Notes under the pieces: generated by a model
What the model was told of the DNA's origin: nothing
The model's database searches: none
The model's input: the letters and a program-made list of their open reading frames with translations, nothing else
Shown: positions 22,381 to 35,363 of the stretch, piece after piece
How positions within the stretch are numbered: the stretch's first letter is position 1
Layout: every line of letters starts with the position of its first letter
Source of the DNA: Zoroaster sp. YZ-2022
Taxonomy: Eukaryota; Echinodermata; Asteroidea; Forcipulatida; Zoroasteridae
NCBI GenBank assembly: GCA_029582265.1
Contig: CM055817.1
Coordinates: forward strand, 27,956,258 to 28,020,257
Direction of reading: 5' to 3'
DNA length: 64,000 bases
Position numbers and translations under genes: made by a program

Positions 22381-22626
22381 GTACCTCAGACAAAATTATA
22401 TCTTGGTAATGCGAAGATTGATAGTGTGACGAAAACCGCCTTTCTGCTTAACAGCTGTGGCAATTTTTCTTAGGCAGTTTCCGTCTCCAAATTATAGTTG
22501 TACTGTTGATTCACAATGATTACTTTTTTTTTACAGCCGCCAATCATAAAATCGTTCACTTTGCCTCTATTTTAATAAACAGCGATGTATGTACATGTAT
22601 AAAGTTTATTCCGATTCTGCATGCAA

Positions 22627-23373
22627 TGTAACAGTGGATTAGCGCGCGCGTACGCGCGCACATTGGCAAAACGCGCAAGCTACCGTAGAAGTTAACGCTT
22701 ATTGGTTTATTGTTTTAATGTAGAACCAATCAGCTTGCTGTTTTAGGCAATCTGCGTGCAGCGCATACGCAACCAGACTATATAAAGCGTTGAAGAGTGA
22801 GTTCTGGGCTCGGTTTTTCTCAACGGAGCTCGCCGTTTCAAGACCTAAAGACCGAAAGACCTAAAGATTTAAAGACTCCAAGAGCTGGCTTTGTTTTCCC
22901 ACAGAGCCTGCCACCGATGACTACACGAAATACTTTATTCCAAGATTCTCAGCACAGCAGAGAGATAAAGAAACACACAGACACACAAATGATGCATTCT
23001 ATAGCGTTTCTTACACTTTATTAAACGCACAGATTGCACTTATTTAGCGACCACGGCTACCAACCGCTAGAAGTAGTACAGCAGAGCAGTGCGTGCAGGC
23101 AGCAGGCTGATTGGAGTTTATACATAATTGTCTAATCAAGAGAGGGCGCTATGTATATTTTGTGATTATTGAAATTGGTAAATAAAATACACAGTTCGTA
23201 TATTTCCTTAATTAATGGTTAAAGTCAACCCTTCGACTGAAAGTGTCCGTTTTATCATGTCTGCTTGTCTGTCTATATAAACCAATTATTAAACACCTTC
23301 CCCTGAGATTTCCTGGATGACGACAAGGGTTTTAGTTAGTTTATTCATCTCATAGCTACCCCGAATCGTTACA
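22627..23373 (+). promoter_or_regulatory. Promoter-bearing block, possible solo LTR
   Basis: A CCAAT motif (about 22724) is followed by TATATAAA (about 22780-22787) and, further on, an ATTAAA (about 23022). The block starts TGTAAC and ends GTTACA like an LTR, but the flanks do not show a target duplication. It could be an old LTR or the promoter of an unrecognised transcript. Confidence 0.35.
22661..22780. other. GC-rich inversion-symmetric stretch
   Basis: GCGCGCGCGTACGCGCGC near 22641-22658 precedes the CCAAT/TATA region. Such a stretch can extrude as a short hairpin. No further role can be supported. Confidence 0.3.
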
Positions 23374-24036
23374 ATATCAATGATAGGTTTAATTGTAGTG
23401 ATGTGTCAACAGTTTATGTCCATTATTGGTCATATTCACTATTATAAAGCGGCTCAGTTTGGAAACACAAGATGGCTGCTCTGAGTGATAAAGACAAGAT
23501 ATTAAACCATAAGCACCAATTAAGGAGTCCATTAAAGAAACATAGCCTGTGGCTTAGATGCTATTTGTAGAGACCAGTCATGCGTTCCAATACCGCGCGG
23601 GGGGTTGGGGGCGTGAGAGCTACAGGGAGTCGACGAATTTATGCACTGTTTGTGTTTACCTCCCGTGATTCTCATTTAAAACGTTTGAAGAATTTCATAT
23701 TATGCAAAACCATCTCTCGCTGTACTGAAAATACAAGAACATCAATTGATTAAAGATTGTTATATATTTTTTTCTCCCTGGAAACTTGACAGAACTGTTT
23801 TGGATGTCGGACGTTGGATATTAACGAGACCTACACAAATACAATTTGGACCGCCTATTAGTGTACCCCGGCTCATAATGTGAAAATAAACTTATTGATA
23901 TTGCGCAGTGCATATTGCGCAGGATCCAAACCCATGTCGTAGCTCAGCTGCTAGATAATGCCCGTCATATAATTATGGCCAAGTACCAGACTATATGGCT
24001 GAACCATGGCCGTGGCAGAATGAGAAGGATCCATAA

Positions 24037-24512
24037 GGGTGCACCCCACTAAATAGTGAGGAATTCATGCGCCAAGCTGTTTATCATAAAGTGTATGTCC
24101 TCAAATTTTTCTGAAAAACAAAGATTTGAGGCCCATACATTTGATGGATTGTGTAAAAATGGCCCAATATCATAACCTGGGGGTCCTTGGCTTTCAACTT
24201 TGAGTATTTTGGACACACTAGGCCCTGAAAAAGTGGTCCTAATTTGATTTCAAGCGTAAGGCCTTTTCCAAAATGGCTGTTTTTCAGTGTGGACGTTTTC
24301 ACTACTGTAGAGGGTGGTTTTCATTGGGATGAGGATAACTTCCTGGAAACCTGGACTTTAGACAGTAAATAGAGAAGAAAATAAAAGGTTATATATCGAT
24401 CAATATTTTTTCTTTTGGTTTTAAAAACTGTGGGACTTTTAAGTATTTTTTAACGATATTTGAATATTTTGTGTTTAAATTTTCTTTTCTATGGAAGTTT
24501 ATTTAGTTGGGT
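24037..24512 (-). mobile_element. TIR MITE copy 1 (right tip lost)
   Basis: Starts GGGTGCACCCCACTAAATA and is nearly identical over about 470 bp to 25845-26330. Its right inverted repeat is cut off after GTTGGGT. The strand is arbitrary. Open frames inside are shared by both copies only because they are young. Confidence 0.85.
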
Positions 24513-25174
24513 AGTCAAAATGGCAGCGTCCATGACAGAGGGATGTTTTTTGTTTACAACTTCAGTAAGCCTGATGATAAATGCAAAATTTATAAACAGA
24601 AAATTTACTCATTGAATACCCTTCTATTTCAGTTCTTTATTGGATGAAACACAGGACATTTACAGGACAATTACAATAAAAAGGTATGTAATAAGTTACA
24701 AAATGGCGGCATTAATACCCTAGTTGCCATGCGCTCCTTTTGGGATAATGTTTTTTATGTCATTTTGTTTTGCATTTACAAAAGTTGCTTTTATCTTCAT
24801 TTACCTATTTCCAATATTGTTTTGAAACTTTTCAATTTTTTAAACAAGCTCTTTCCCCTTAAATTACGAATTTTATTATAATCTGATGACTAGGGTACAT
24901 AGGGAACTGAGGTAAAACTTATAACCAATTGGTTTATTATGTGATTGTCAATTGTCATTAGGTTTTGTGTGCCAAAATAAATGCATCACTCATGAAGAAA
25001 ACCTGCTTGATTAATAAATTCAGTTTTAGAGTGCTGGTAAAGTAATCTCCTCCATGGCATATTGTCCGATTTGTGTGTCCACCAGAGTAACGTTAGTTTG
25101 AGACACTCTCGTCTTCTTTTGTTGACATTTTCAACTTTCTTCAAAGCATCACCGGGCAGCCGGTAGTAAACTTG
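24513..25174. other. Spacer between the two MITE copies
   Basis: No gene or repeat with recognisable ends. Confidence 0.35.
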
Positions 25175-25177
25175 TGC

Positions 25178-25326
25178 ATTACCCTAACCCTGCCCCGAAC
25201 CCCAAACCCCAAACCTAAACCTAAACCTAAACCTCAACCTCAACCTAAACCTAAACCTAAACCTCAACCCAAACCCAAACCCAAACCCTAACCCAAACCC
25301 TTTACCCTAACCCTAACCCTATACCC
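25178..25326. repeat. Interstitial telomere-like tract (CCCTAA / CCTAAA)n
   Basis: ACCCTAACCCT units occur at both ends (about 25180 and 25300-25322), with CCTAAA, CCTCAA and CCCAAA variants between. CCCTAA is the animal telomere repeat (C-rich strand). Confidence 0.85.
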
Positions 25327-25844
25327 TCTTCATTTGGGGGGGGGGGCAGTATTTGCATATGGGGATGCAGGGTTGTAGTCTATTTATGCCATAGGACAAG
25401 TCACATTTTACAGTTTTACCAAGAGAATAATGTTCACATTATGAGGAGGAAAGTTGGATATATGTTTCATTGTGTATATGAATATAGGCCCCCTTTTCTG
25501 TCAATCTGGATCCGCCCCTAACAGGGGTAACTTTGTAAAACTCTCATATTGTCATAATAAGGAATAACAAGTATTGTTGAAATGTTCATGGAGCAAAACT
25601 AATTCTTGTTTTAGAATCATTGGAAGGAAAACACTGAATCCCAGAATAAGTGATACGTACATGCATGATGCATGGTTATATAAAGTGCATGTAACATATA
25701 TGATAGATGCACAAAGTATGTTTAAAGCTGTCAGTTTTCAGTGGAGCAATATTTAAAAAAAAAATTCAGAAATGTTATCTCGGCAACATACTGGATGTAC
25801 TCAGTGTGGTTCCAAGTCAAATTAGAAAAAATCATCTCTCTAAA

Positions 25845-26330
25845 GGGTGCACCCCACTAAATAGTGAGGAATTCATGCACTTAATTAGCTGTTTATCATA
25901 AAGTGTATGTCCTCAAAATTTTCTGAAAAACAAAGATTTGAGGCCCATACATTTGATGGATTGTGTAAAAATGGCCCAATATCATAACCTGGGGGTCCTT
26001 GGCTTTCAACTTTGAGTATTTTGGACACACTAGGCCCTGAAAAAGTGGTCCTAATTTGATTTCAAGCGTAAGGCCTTTTTCCAAAATGGCTGTTTTTCAG
26101 TGTGGACGTTTTCACTACTGTAGAGGGTGGTTTTCATTGGGATGAGGATAACTTCCTGGAAACCTGGACTTTAGACAGTAAATAGAGAAGAAAATAAAAG
26201 GTTATATATCGATCAATATTTTTTCTTTTGGTTTTAAAAACTGTGGGACTTTTAAGTATTTTTTAACGATATTTGAATATTTTGTGTTTAACACTGTTTA
26301 CTATGGAAGTTTATTTAGTTGGGTGCACCC
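25845..26330 (-). mobile_element. TIR MITE copy 2 (both ends intact)
   Basis: Left GGGTGCACCCCACTAAATA and the inverse of right GGGTGCACCCAACTAAATA match at 18 of 19 bases. 486 bp, no coding. The target duplication is ambiguous (TAA-like). Confidence 0.88.
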
Positions 26331-27354
26331 ATAAGCTACATTGAGATTTGTTTGTGACAGACTGTTCCAGATATCATTCGATGGCAATGATAATATGTTT
26401 TAGCCTTGAAATAAATTGTTCCATGACGTTTTTTTAAAGATTATTCGTGATGATTTCATGAATTATGTAATGATTTCTGTATTGTTATTTTCGTTTGCGC
26501 CATCATTGGCAGACACAGGATCCGTCGATCAGGAAACTATCGAAACTGTACGGTTTGGCAGGTGATCGAGATCTGGATGCGATCGGGATATGTGCGAAAC
26601 AAACAGGCCCCACGCCGTAGGTTAGTGCACGACAAGCACACCTCATGTAGATAATAGACTTATGGTGTTAAAAGTGGTTTGAGCAAACATGACTTTATTT
26701 TTTACAATCTTTCAGCCGTATATGTTCAAGTTTCCTTATGGCATAACCTCTCTATAAAATGGGGAAAGGTAAATGTGTAAATATTTGCTTAAAGCCCTTA
26801 TTTGAAGAACAATCAATGGAAATTTATACTTGCTTGAACCATGGCCGAGCATGAACACGAGTAAACCAAAACCAATGTGCCCACTATGACATTTCTGATA
26901 ATATCTTCAGAACGCTTTGTCCGATCACGCTGAAAAATTCTGACTTTTCCTAACTCTTCTTTGGGACCCCCTCATACAAAAATCAATGATAATTGGTGTT
27001 CATGGTTGCCATGGCAACCGTTTATTTTGAACAGGTCCAATTGAATTTCCACTTTTTGGTTAAACATTCAATATGTGTTTTGGGGTTTATTGTCAACTTT
27101 TAAACTCTGAACTGGACAATAATGAGTCATGTGACCACTTCAGGGAATCCAATATGGCTGCCATTACGCTTAAATGCAATAACTTATATTTTGTCCCGAA
27201 AACCTGATTTGTGAAAGTTTAATATTTTCATATTTATTTGCTCGGTGTATAAACTGATGTCATCAATAGTACCATGGATGTTATTATAGCTTCCTTTATT
27301 GTAGTTTTGGTTATTAAAAAATCCCAATTTTAGGTCAAAATCTGTAAAAATAAA
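26331..27354. other. Unassigned intergenic stretch
   Basis: No exon or element ends recognised. Confidence 0.35.
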
Positions 27355-27650
27355 ATTACCCAAAATATTGCTTAAAGCGCCCTCTAGTGGTGATTTAAAT
27401 GTCGTCACAATATTGCTTGTACTAAAGACAACATTTGTGCCAAATTTCATGGCCAACGGATAAAAATTGAGAAAGTTACGGGGAAAATATATTTAAAATG
27501 AACGAAAAACGGGTATAGCGCTCCTTAACAGTGACCTATGAAAGTTTTCATGGCCTCATTAGATAGATCGCGCCAAACCAAACAAGCCTACAAAGTTTCA
27601 TGAAAATCGGCTGTTGAATACAGAAAATACGGAGAGGGCACAATGATCCC
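27355..27650. repeat. Dispersed repeat, copy 1
   Basis: Two blocks recur at 32975-33290 in the same orientation: one with GTCAACATyTGTGyCCAAATT/GGCCAACGGAT and one with GGTATAGCGCyCC...AAGTTTCATGAAAATC...AATACAGAAAATACG. The order of blocks differs between copies, as in a repeat arranged in tandem. Confidence 0.7.
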
Positions 27651-28499
27651 ATTCCCCTTCCCACGGACACTCTGCATGTGACCGGGACGTACTACACCAT
27701 GCGATGTCAATGTAGTTCTTTCTTTTTATTGTTCAGTTTACATTCATAGTTTCACTGTATCTTTGTATCTTACTATTATTACTTACTTATGTTTTCTGTT
27801 GATTAATTAAGTTTAATTAATGGATTACTTCGAACAATAGCTTGTTTCTTTTGTTGTAACGTGTGGAATCGAAAATTCAAATATGAAGACATTCACTGCA
27901 ATTGGCCAAAACGACATCAATCACGGATCAACAAGAAAATTGACGGATGTTACTAGTAGTGATACACTCATCCACACGTTACTGCCGAGACCGTTTTTTC
28001 AACGATATAAACGACTAGTACATTCCCCATATCTTGGCAGTTCCCATCGAAAACAAAGTTGGTTGTTTTGACGAGTGGGTATCTCTAATTGGATACGTTC
28101 ATGTACTGTACAAGGTATATCAACCATGAAGTGTGCGTCATCACTTACCATCGCGGATGTGAAGATAAAAAGGCTATTCACTTCAGTACCATATTGGCTT
28201 AAGTTGAGGCGGAAATTATGGCTGATTAAAGCACAAAATGAAGTTGAATATGAGCATCTACCCTTACTACGGGTTTCGCTACTTTGTCATCGACGAAAAT
28301 GTTGGTACTTGTTCAAGTTAACTGCTGTGAAGTCTTCATTTCTATATTCAGAAGTAGGATTATCTATGTCATCGACGACACCTTGATCTTCATTAGTTTT
28401 AACTGCCTTGTAGTCTTCATTTATATCTGCAGGCGTATGCTTAGCTTGTAGTTTGTTCCTGTCCGTCTTCTTTACTGACGCTGCATCCGGCACACCCAC

Positions 28500-29140
28500 T
28501 GCCTATGTGTGATGTGGATGGGAACCCCTTCCCATCTCTGCAGTTGAAACTGCTCCACGACTCACACTCTGTGGTATACTCGTACTCGTCTTTGACATTT
28601 CTTGACTCCCCCCGCCCAGTCTCTCCCCGGTCGTCGCTGGAAATTCCCCGTCCGAAGTCATAGAAGTAGCCCCATTATACCCTTCCACCGGGCGGTATAA
28701 AAGCTGACGAGTACCATGGCGACATACGCACGCCCGTTCCCGTTGATGTACTGTAATTCTGCGGCACCGGCGCAAGTCCACTCACTGGTGGAGTAGACGT
28801 GGTCATGACCGGTATACTGCTCTATATCGCAGTAAACCTTGGTGGTACAGACGCCGCTCGAACGCCCACATCTCGTTGTGAAAGTTCTCCTGGTCCCGTC
28901 CCGGTGTACCAATCCTTCATTCTCCTGACCATGGCTGGCTGCCGTTGAACTGTCTCTCTTCTCTGTGTGTTGATCAATGGCGTAGACGCCTGAAGAGTTT
29001 TCTGCCTCGGAGTTACGCCACCTCCATCTCTAAGCTGACTTGCCCATCCATGAAGTGGTGACCCCTGATGAACTCCTTTATCCAATCCAATGCTTCCTTG
29101 CAGCTGCTTGGCCCACTCTACCTCGATTCTTCCATGATTC
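28500..29140 (-). pseudogene. GC-rich block with overlapping broken frames, possible retroelement relic
   Basis: Three minus-strand frames (29085-28822, 28912-28658, 28781-28503) overlap as if one coding region had been frameshifted. Base use is clearly more GC-rich than the surroundings. I do not recognise the protein. Confidence 0.35.
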
Positions 29141-30022
29141 TATTCTAATTTTGGTCGTACCCCTTTTATAGACAACAAGTCCCATTGACTGTACACAGAT
29201 GTCTTGTCCCATTCATAACTGCACTAAACACATTAACCAATCAAAATACAGGGCTAGCTGATTGCAATATTGGTCAGTGACTACCTTGCGCAATACTGGT
29301 CAGTGACTAAGCTCGGGTTGTTGACAAAAGAACTGTCTAGACTGATTATGCAATCACCAGCTAATGCACTCACACAGTTGGTTTTAACGGAATACAATTT
29401 AAAACGTATACTTGGTGAACAGTCACAATATAATGCACCCAAATAGCATAAAATAATGCTTGAAACATCACTTGTTGTATTTTGATTATTTCTTATCAAG
29501 ATTTATGGCAGTACACACACTTCATGATTTTACCACAAAAAAGTGCAGAGCCCAGTTGGTTAACTGCCAACTCAATATTTCCAACATGGCTACTAATGCA
29601 ATGTATTATGGGACCATGCTTTCTGATTTTTCCACAGTACACAGTACTTGTCCTGTGTACAACGCACATATAGAACAGATTTGCACTAAAACTGCACCAA
29701 AGCCACACCAAAACTGCAACAGAAAATGGCCACTCAACCACATTGCAGTCAATGGATTTTCCATTTGAATAGCATACTGTTGTACATATTGTTGCGCATT
29801 CCCCGCGCGTTCTCCTTAGGGCTTCGGCTTTCCTGACGAGCGGCTATCAAGAACACCGTAGGGGCAGTTCCGTTTGGGGGAAATCTGCCCCCGGCACCTG
29901 GGATCGCCCACACTCGATCGCGCTCTCATGCTCAAACAATAACTCAGGGGTAGGGGACTGACAAATGTTCATCTGACGTGACTGTTTTAATTACTCCAAA
30001 ATGTTGATTTAATAAATATATA

Positions 30023-30250
30023 CATAACAGCAAAAGAAACGTCACCCCTAAAAATATTTATTATTTTCATTTTATAATTAATATAATTTGTTTAATGAAG
30101 AATATTATGAGTATGGAGTTTAACACGAACACAATGTGGCAAATTTCGTTGACCTCAACATTCGTCATGAAATACGTCTGAGGACACATAAGCTAAACAC
30201 GTTCTCAGACTTATCAAAATTTAGGGGGTGACGTTTCTTTTGCCGTTTTG
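30023..30250. mobile_element. Tc1/mariner-type MITE (228 bp)
   Basis: Inverted repeats CAwAACrGCAAAAGAAACGT...CACCCC face each other, with TA at 30021-30022 and 30251-30252. Non-coding. Confidence 0.82.
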
Positions 30251-31954
30251 TAATAGTTGGAAACCTGTTTAGGTGTTTTGTCCTATGTAGGTGAATAGGT
30301 AGTTGAAGTTGTGTCCTAATTAGGTGAATCAATTACTAGTTAATTACAGTTCTATAGGTGGATTACGTTGACAATTAGAAATTGTTATTAGATGCAATAC
30401 AATTCGTAACTATAAGAGATTCCCGGCGACGCACACTCACCCAGTGGCCTCTTCTAGCTGTCCTCCCAATCCAATCTCCTGTGCCTGCTGTTCAGCTACA
30501 AATTAAAGACAACTTGGCACACACCGATCTTTATCCCACGCTAGCAACAAGCAGAAAGAGGGCGAACACATGGCCACGCATTTGTATCCTATTATGCTCG
30601 CGCACACGCACTGGCTGGGGGTACCAGCCAGTACACCACGCGCACGGTACAATGGACTGCCGTACGAGAACCAGCCACTCCTAATATGGCCAGCCAAGCG
30701 CGCCAAAATGCATGTTTCGCTACAATATGCATGCAAGTCCAAACACACGATTAGAAAACATTATTTCTGTTATTGCTCCAATAAAGGTAACTTAAACGTT
30801 AATAAAAAAAACTGTACCTGTGTCTTCATTGATTTCTTTAATCACATAAATCCATGTTCCACTAACAATAAAAAGGTTTAAAAGTCATTAAAAATTAATG
30901 AGAATGATGACCATTATTTTTTGCGTGTACAGAGTCAATGGAGAGTTAGCTCATTATATCGCTAAATCCAAAATGGCTGCGCCCAGTCCTTCCGAAAGGA
31001 TGAAACCAGGTCAAGAATAAAACCCTCAGTAAACGTTGATGGCAACTTAAAATTTTGTCCAAAAGAAAGTCAACAGCTCTTGATAATATTCTTAGCCTTG
31101 TCCTTTCCCAGTCTTATGGAGAATCTCAAGAAAACTGACTGAAATATGCCTCAGAACTTGATGAATATTCACCGTTCATGGCGGTAAATTCACCAGTACT
31201 TCAACGGCGCCGCGCACCACCACTCTTCGGCTACGAGCCCCAGACAGCAGCCCATCAGCCCCTGCAACCACATGCTTTTTTAGTATCAAACACATGGAAG
31301 CTCCTCCCATATTCCAGCTGTTTCAAAGCAACGTGAGGCATTTTGACAGCGAAAACATGAGGCAGCCAGGTCCACTTGGGGCACAGAGAATTTCGATTGG
31401 GTCAGGAAATTCGGCACAAATTTGGGGTCACTTATTGCCATCAAATGTCCATCTTGGGGATAATTTATATCTTAAAAAACTGCCGATTTTCAGCTGTTTT
31501 CAACAATTTTCACCGATATTTTTTCCTCATTCTACCAAACCCTAAACATCCCTTTTGGGGAATCGCAGGACTGATTTTTTGGTGTCGCAATGTGTGCTTC
31601 TAAACTCAAAAGGAAAGCGGTCACATGCAAAGCTGACCTCTCCTTATAAGGACAGGGGCGTCTGCATTCCAAAACCACGAATAGAGGGTCGAATTCACTT
31701 TATAAATATTCATTTTTTTTGGCCAAAAGGGCATAACATTAAAATTAAATGATTGCATTTAAGATATTCCCTTTTAAAATCTGTCATTAGAGGGCGCTCT
31801 GATATGTGATGATGTCATCAAGTCATATTCAACACATGATAAACTCACATGTAATTTTAGAACTAGTACCAGAGAACAAATGAAAGACAACTAGTCAAGA
31901 AGAAATGCATACGTGGCAATATATGAAGAAAAAAACTTAATAATGCTTAAAATG

Positions 31955-32010
31955 TTTTTTTTATATATATATATATATTTTATTTATTTATTTATTATTA
32001 ATATTTTTAC
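31955..32010. repeat. AT-rich microsatellite
   Basis: A (TA)n run followed by (TTTA)n. Confidence 0.9.
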
Positions 32011-32713
32011 ATATCAAAGACAACAAATATAATGAAACATATCATTTGATTATTTACATAAATTAAACTAACCGGCAAAAGGAAACCAATATTAAGAACA
32101 AAACAAACAAACAAACAAAGCAACAACAAAAATAATTTTAGAAGAATATACCGACCATTTTGTTGTTCTAGACTTTTTTCCGCATTGATTATTAAACATT
32201 ACACATTATTTCATTTGCAAAATTAAATTTAATAAGTTGATAAAGTAAGAAATGGTATTGTGTGTATAAAGCTACAGTTGTAAATTGCTTTCTTTACTAA
32301 TAAAATAACAAAGAAGATTATTTCAAATTCAAATTCAGGCCACATGTATTAAGCAAAATCACATTCACCAAAAATATGCTAGGATGTCTTACGAATTTTT
32401 TTTACCAAAGGTACGGTACAAAAGCTGACTCTTGACAATATTCAATTTAAATCACCTGCTGTTTGTCATCAAAACATTAAGTATTAATTTTATATTCACC
32501 TCCCGGCTAATCTTAAAAGGCAATAATTAATCCAGTGCCAGTCTATTCCCTCGATATCAAATTCAATCAAAATGTGTAATCTTGTTTGATTAATAAATGA
32601 TGCATAAAATAACATACATGTACATATTAGAATTCACAATAATTTTGTATACAAACTTATGAGCTGAAGGGTGAAGACATTACTGATATTTGGGATTTGA
32701 AATTGCATTTGTT

Positions 32714-32850
32714 GAGATCCTGAGATAAATTATCTCGGGATGACGACATCCTACTTTCAGGATGTCGACATCCTGAGATAAATTATGTCAGGATGTCGTC
32801 ATCTTACGTAGATGATGTCGTCATTCGAAGATAATTTATCTCAGGATCTG
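32714..32850. mobile_element. Small palindromic element
   Basis: GAGATCCTGAGATAAATTATCT at the left matches the inverse of the right end, and GATGACGACATC/GATGTCGTC motifs repeat inside. The whole about 137 bp folds into a hairpin. Confidence 0.75.
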
Positions 32851-32974
32851 AACAAGTTGGATGGAACTTCCAGAGCTCCGTAAAACATGTTTTACGATCT
32901 TGCTGTTTTGATTGTAAGACAGTTTTAAAAACTGGATCAAAATGTGATTTAAGTGAAATAAGGCAAAATTACAA

Positions 32975-33290
32975 ACAAATCGGTATAGCGCCCCTAACTG
33001 TGACCCATAGAGGTTTGTATGACCTCATTCGATAGACCTTGTCGAACTGAACATACCCACGAAGTTCCATGAAAATCAGAATACAGAAAATACGTCGTTT
33101 CTGAAAAAAATCCCAAAATGTTGGCTATAGCGCCATCATTGTTGATTGTACTGAAGTCAACATCTGTGTCCAAATTCTTGGCCAACGGATGAAAAGAAAG
33201 GAGATTATGTGAAAGATATTATTTTTGACCCAAAAATGAGGAAAATTACCAGAATATTGCGCCCCTAACGGTGACATAAGTAAGGCCTGA
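32975..33290. repeat. Dispersed repeat, copy 2
   Basis: Counterpart of 27355-27650, with the two blocks in swapped order and a third block start at about 33255. Confidence 0.7.
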
Positions 33291-34342
33291 TAGGGTTAAG
33301 GTAAATATTATTTCACATATTTAATATAAATTTTTATACAAATTACGTAAAGACTGTTTTTTGCAACGGCGTCGACCGCCAACGATTGAGACCTGATACC
33401 CGCAGGGTACGTCTTAGGCGTCTTACTCCATTATAATGGCACTGAAAAGGTTCTCCAGAAAATTATCAAAACGGACCCCCCAAAATATCCTAGTGACGCA
33501 CGAGCCCTGGACCCCACACCACAGTGCGCGCACTTACGAGCTCGATTTACTCCTCACCTCACCTCACCGTGCCTCCTAGCACATAAGGCCTCCACAACCT
33601 CAAACTATTTGTCCCTGTGTTTTGCAGTTGCTCGTGCTTCGTTCCAAGAGCGTAACCCAATTTGGTTTCTTTCTTTTTCAACAATTCTTTCTCCAGCAGG
33701 TTTTGTGTCTACCAACCTTTCTTTTACCCTCTGGTTGCCAGGTTTGGGCAGTCATGCAGTGGTGCCATGTTTGGTTTTTCTTAGAACATGTCCTATCCAG
33801 TTTCATCGCTTCCTTGTCACTTTTTGGGTTATGTTACATGTTTGTGTTATTTCATTGAGCTCGTTAGTTGATGTGATGTTTGGCCATCGGATTTGCTCAT
33901 TTTCCATTACTCCAACATTTACACAAATTCTACTCTTTGAAAAAAATATTACAGACTAATTTTAATACCTGTGCAACCTCATTAGCGTAGTAGCACGAAA
34001 AATGTAAATATTTTCTTACCTAAATTCCATTAGGAATGGAATTATCGTTTGGCTTAGCTACACTTGGGATAGGAAATATCTCTCTTCTGCCCACAAAATA
34101 CCAATTTAGTATTAATTGTTTAATAGTTACGACATTCTCAGCATCGGCATTCTCAGCATGTGTGTCGTTATGTCCCCAGCAGGCAAGTCTGGTTTCGGTA
34201 CATTTTCAATGCTGCCCAGACGACATCGCCAACATAATGCATTTGGGTCCATCACAGACTCTTCTGACGCAAACACCGTCGGCTTAGTTGAACCAGGCTG
34301 AAGTTGGACTTGATTGATGTGTGCGCTCGTGATTTAAAGGGG

Positions 34343-34521
34343 CAGTATCGTCACGATCAGAGCAGACTTTCAGTACGGCATGGAATCGATGTCCTAGTTT
34401 AAGATGAACACACTGCAAATTACTGTCTCATTTATGCAGCAGCAACGGTAATATTTTCAGTCACTGAGTTAATCTAAAACAAGTACTCCGTTTCCATGTC
34501 CTGTTGACTGTGACGATCCTG
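34343..34521. mobile_element. MITE family member 1 (CAGTATCGTCACGATC ends)
   Basis: Left CAGTATCGTCACGATC and the inverse of the right end (CAGGATCGTCACAGTC) pair. The interior (GTCCTAGTTTAAGA, TCATTTATGCAGCAGCAAC, TTTTCAGTCAC) matches 48480-48684 and a fragment near 58185-58250. It ends 5 bp from the stop of the kinase-like segment. Confidence 0.78.
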
Positions 34522-34526
34522 TCCAT

Positions 34527-34715
34527 TTAATGCATTGAGGATTGTCTGTGCCCCAACTTCTTTCTCATTAGAGCAATTACTAAATTCAATTGTTTCAAAT
34601 CATGTGCAGTTGCTTCATCGTCGGTAGTGGTACCCGTTTTATTTATTGTGGAAAGCAACGCAGGTTTTGGCATGAGTAGTTCAGCAGACCACGAATCCCC
34701 GTCAGCCTTAGAAAT
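34527..34715 (-). CDS. Kinase-like segment 3: activation-segment end and helix F
   Basis: Minus-strand segment after acceptor GTGTGTCAG. DSWSAELLMPKPA resembles the APE region (SAE in place of APE), and TAHDLKQLNLVIALM resembles the helix F aspartate motif of protein kinases. It ends in a stop at 34527-34529. With the segments at 35364-35570 and 36246-36389 it makes an ordered, same-strand kinase C-lobe/N-lobe series. It could be the last exon of a kinase gene or of receptor B, or a pseudogene. Confidence 0.5.
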   Translation of the reverse strand: MSKADGDSWSAELLMPKPALLSTINKTGTTTDDEATAHDLKQLNLVIALMRKKLGHRQSSMH

Positions 34716-35005
34716 CTGACACACAAACAAAAAAGGAATTTGATTTTTGCAAAAACAAAATATTTTGTTAGTTTAAATGTTAATTTGTTTCAGTAAATCT
34801 TTGCATACACTTCTGTCGTATCACAAAATCTCACTTTCATAATTATGTCCAATCAAATTGCAATTAGCGTCTCGTTAACTCTGAAGAAACATCGTAACTT
34901 TTTGTATTTTCCATAAGCTAACAAACTGGTCAAGAGTGTGAGGTTCCAACTAATTATAAAAAAAAAATCAATGGCATTTTGTAAATAAAACAATTTTAGA
35001 TTCAT

Positions 35006-35323
35006 CGGTTTGGTTTGCGGTAACACCATGTGGTTTGGATCTTATCTACCGGGAAGTGAGATTGTGATTCTGATAACCGTATAGGTTTCGGCAAGGGTAC
35101 TCTAGTTATCAATAAAAGTAGCGTCCAATAAAAAAGGAGTAGTAACATGCAATCACAAAGCAGTAACATTCACCACACTCCAACGAGCACTAATCTGAAA
35201 TTCGCCCCAACAAGTATCTCCAGAAACGTAAACAATGACCTATACTGTTTTAATCAGAACCACAATCCTACTTCAGGGTAGATGACATCCAAACCATATG
35301 GTGTCACCGCAAACCAATCCGGT
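35006..35323. mobile_element. TIR element with CGGTTTGGTTTGCGGT ends
   Basis: About 45 bp at the left (GGTTTGCGGTAACACCATGTGG...) recur inverted at 35280-35323. A related end lies at 61824-61850. It sits in the gap between two kinase-like segments. Confidence 0.78.
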
Positions 35324-35363
35324 CTATTGGTCTATTTACACTATTTTTACTCGGTCTATTTAC

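Noticed and set aside
24084..24302. Frame repeated at 25896-26084
   Set aside because: Both are inside copies of the same MITE; similarity reflects recent copying, not coding constraint.
33609..33959. 116-residue plus-strand frame
   Set aside because: Hydrophobic but without family motifs, splice context or neighbouring exons; likely chance in T-rich DNA.
34800..34870. A possible kinase DFG-like exon (MKVRFCDTTEV on the minus strand)
   Set aside because: There is a stop just upstream, no acceptor between, and no in-phase link to the neighbouring kinase-like segments; treated as chance.
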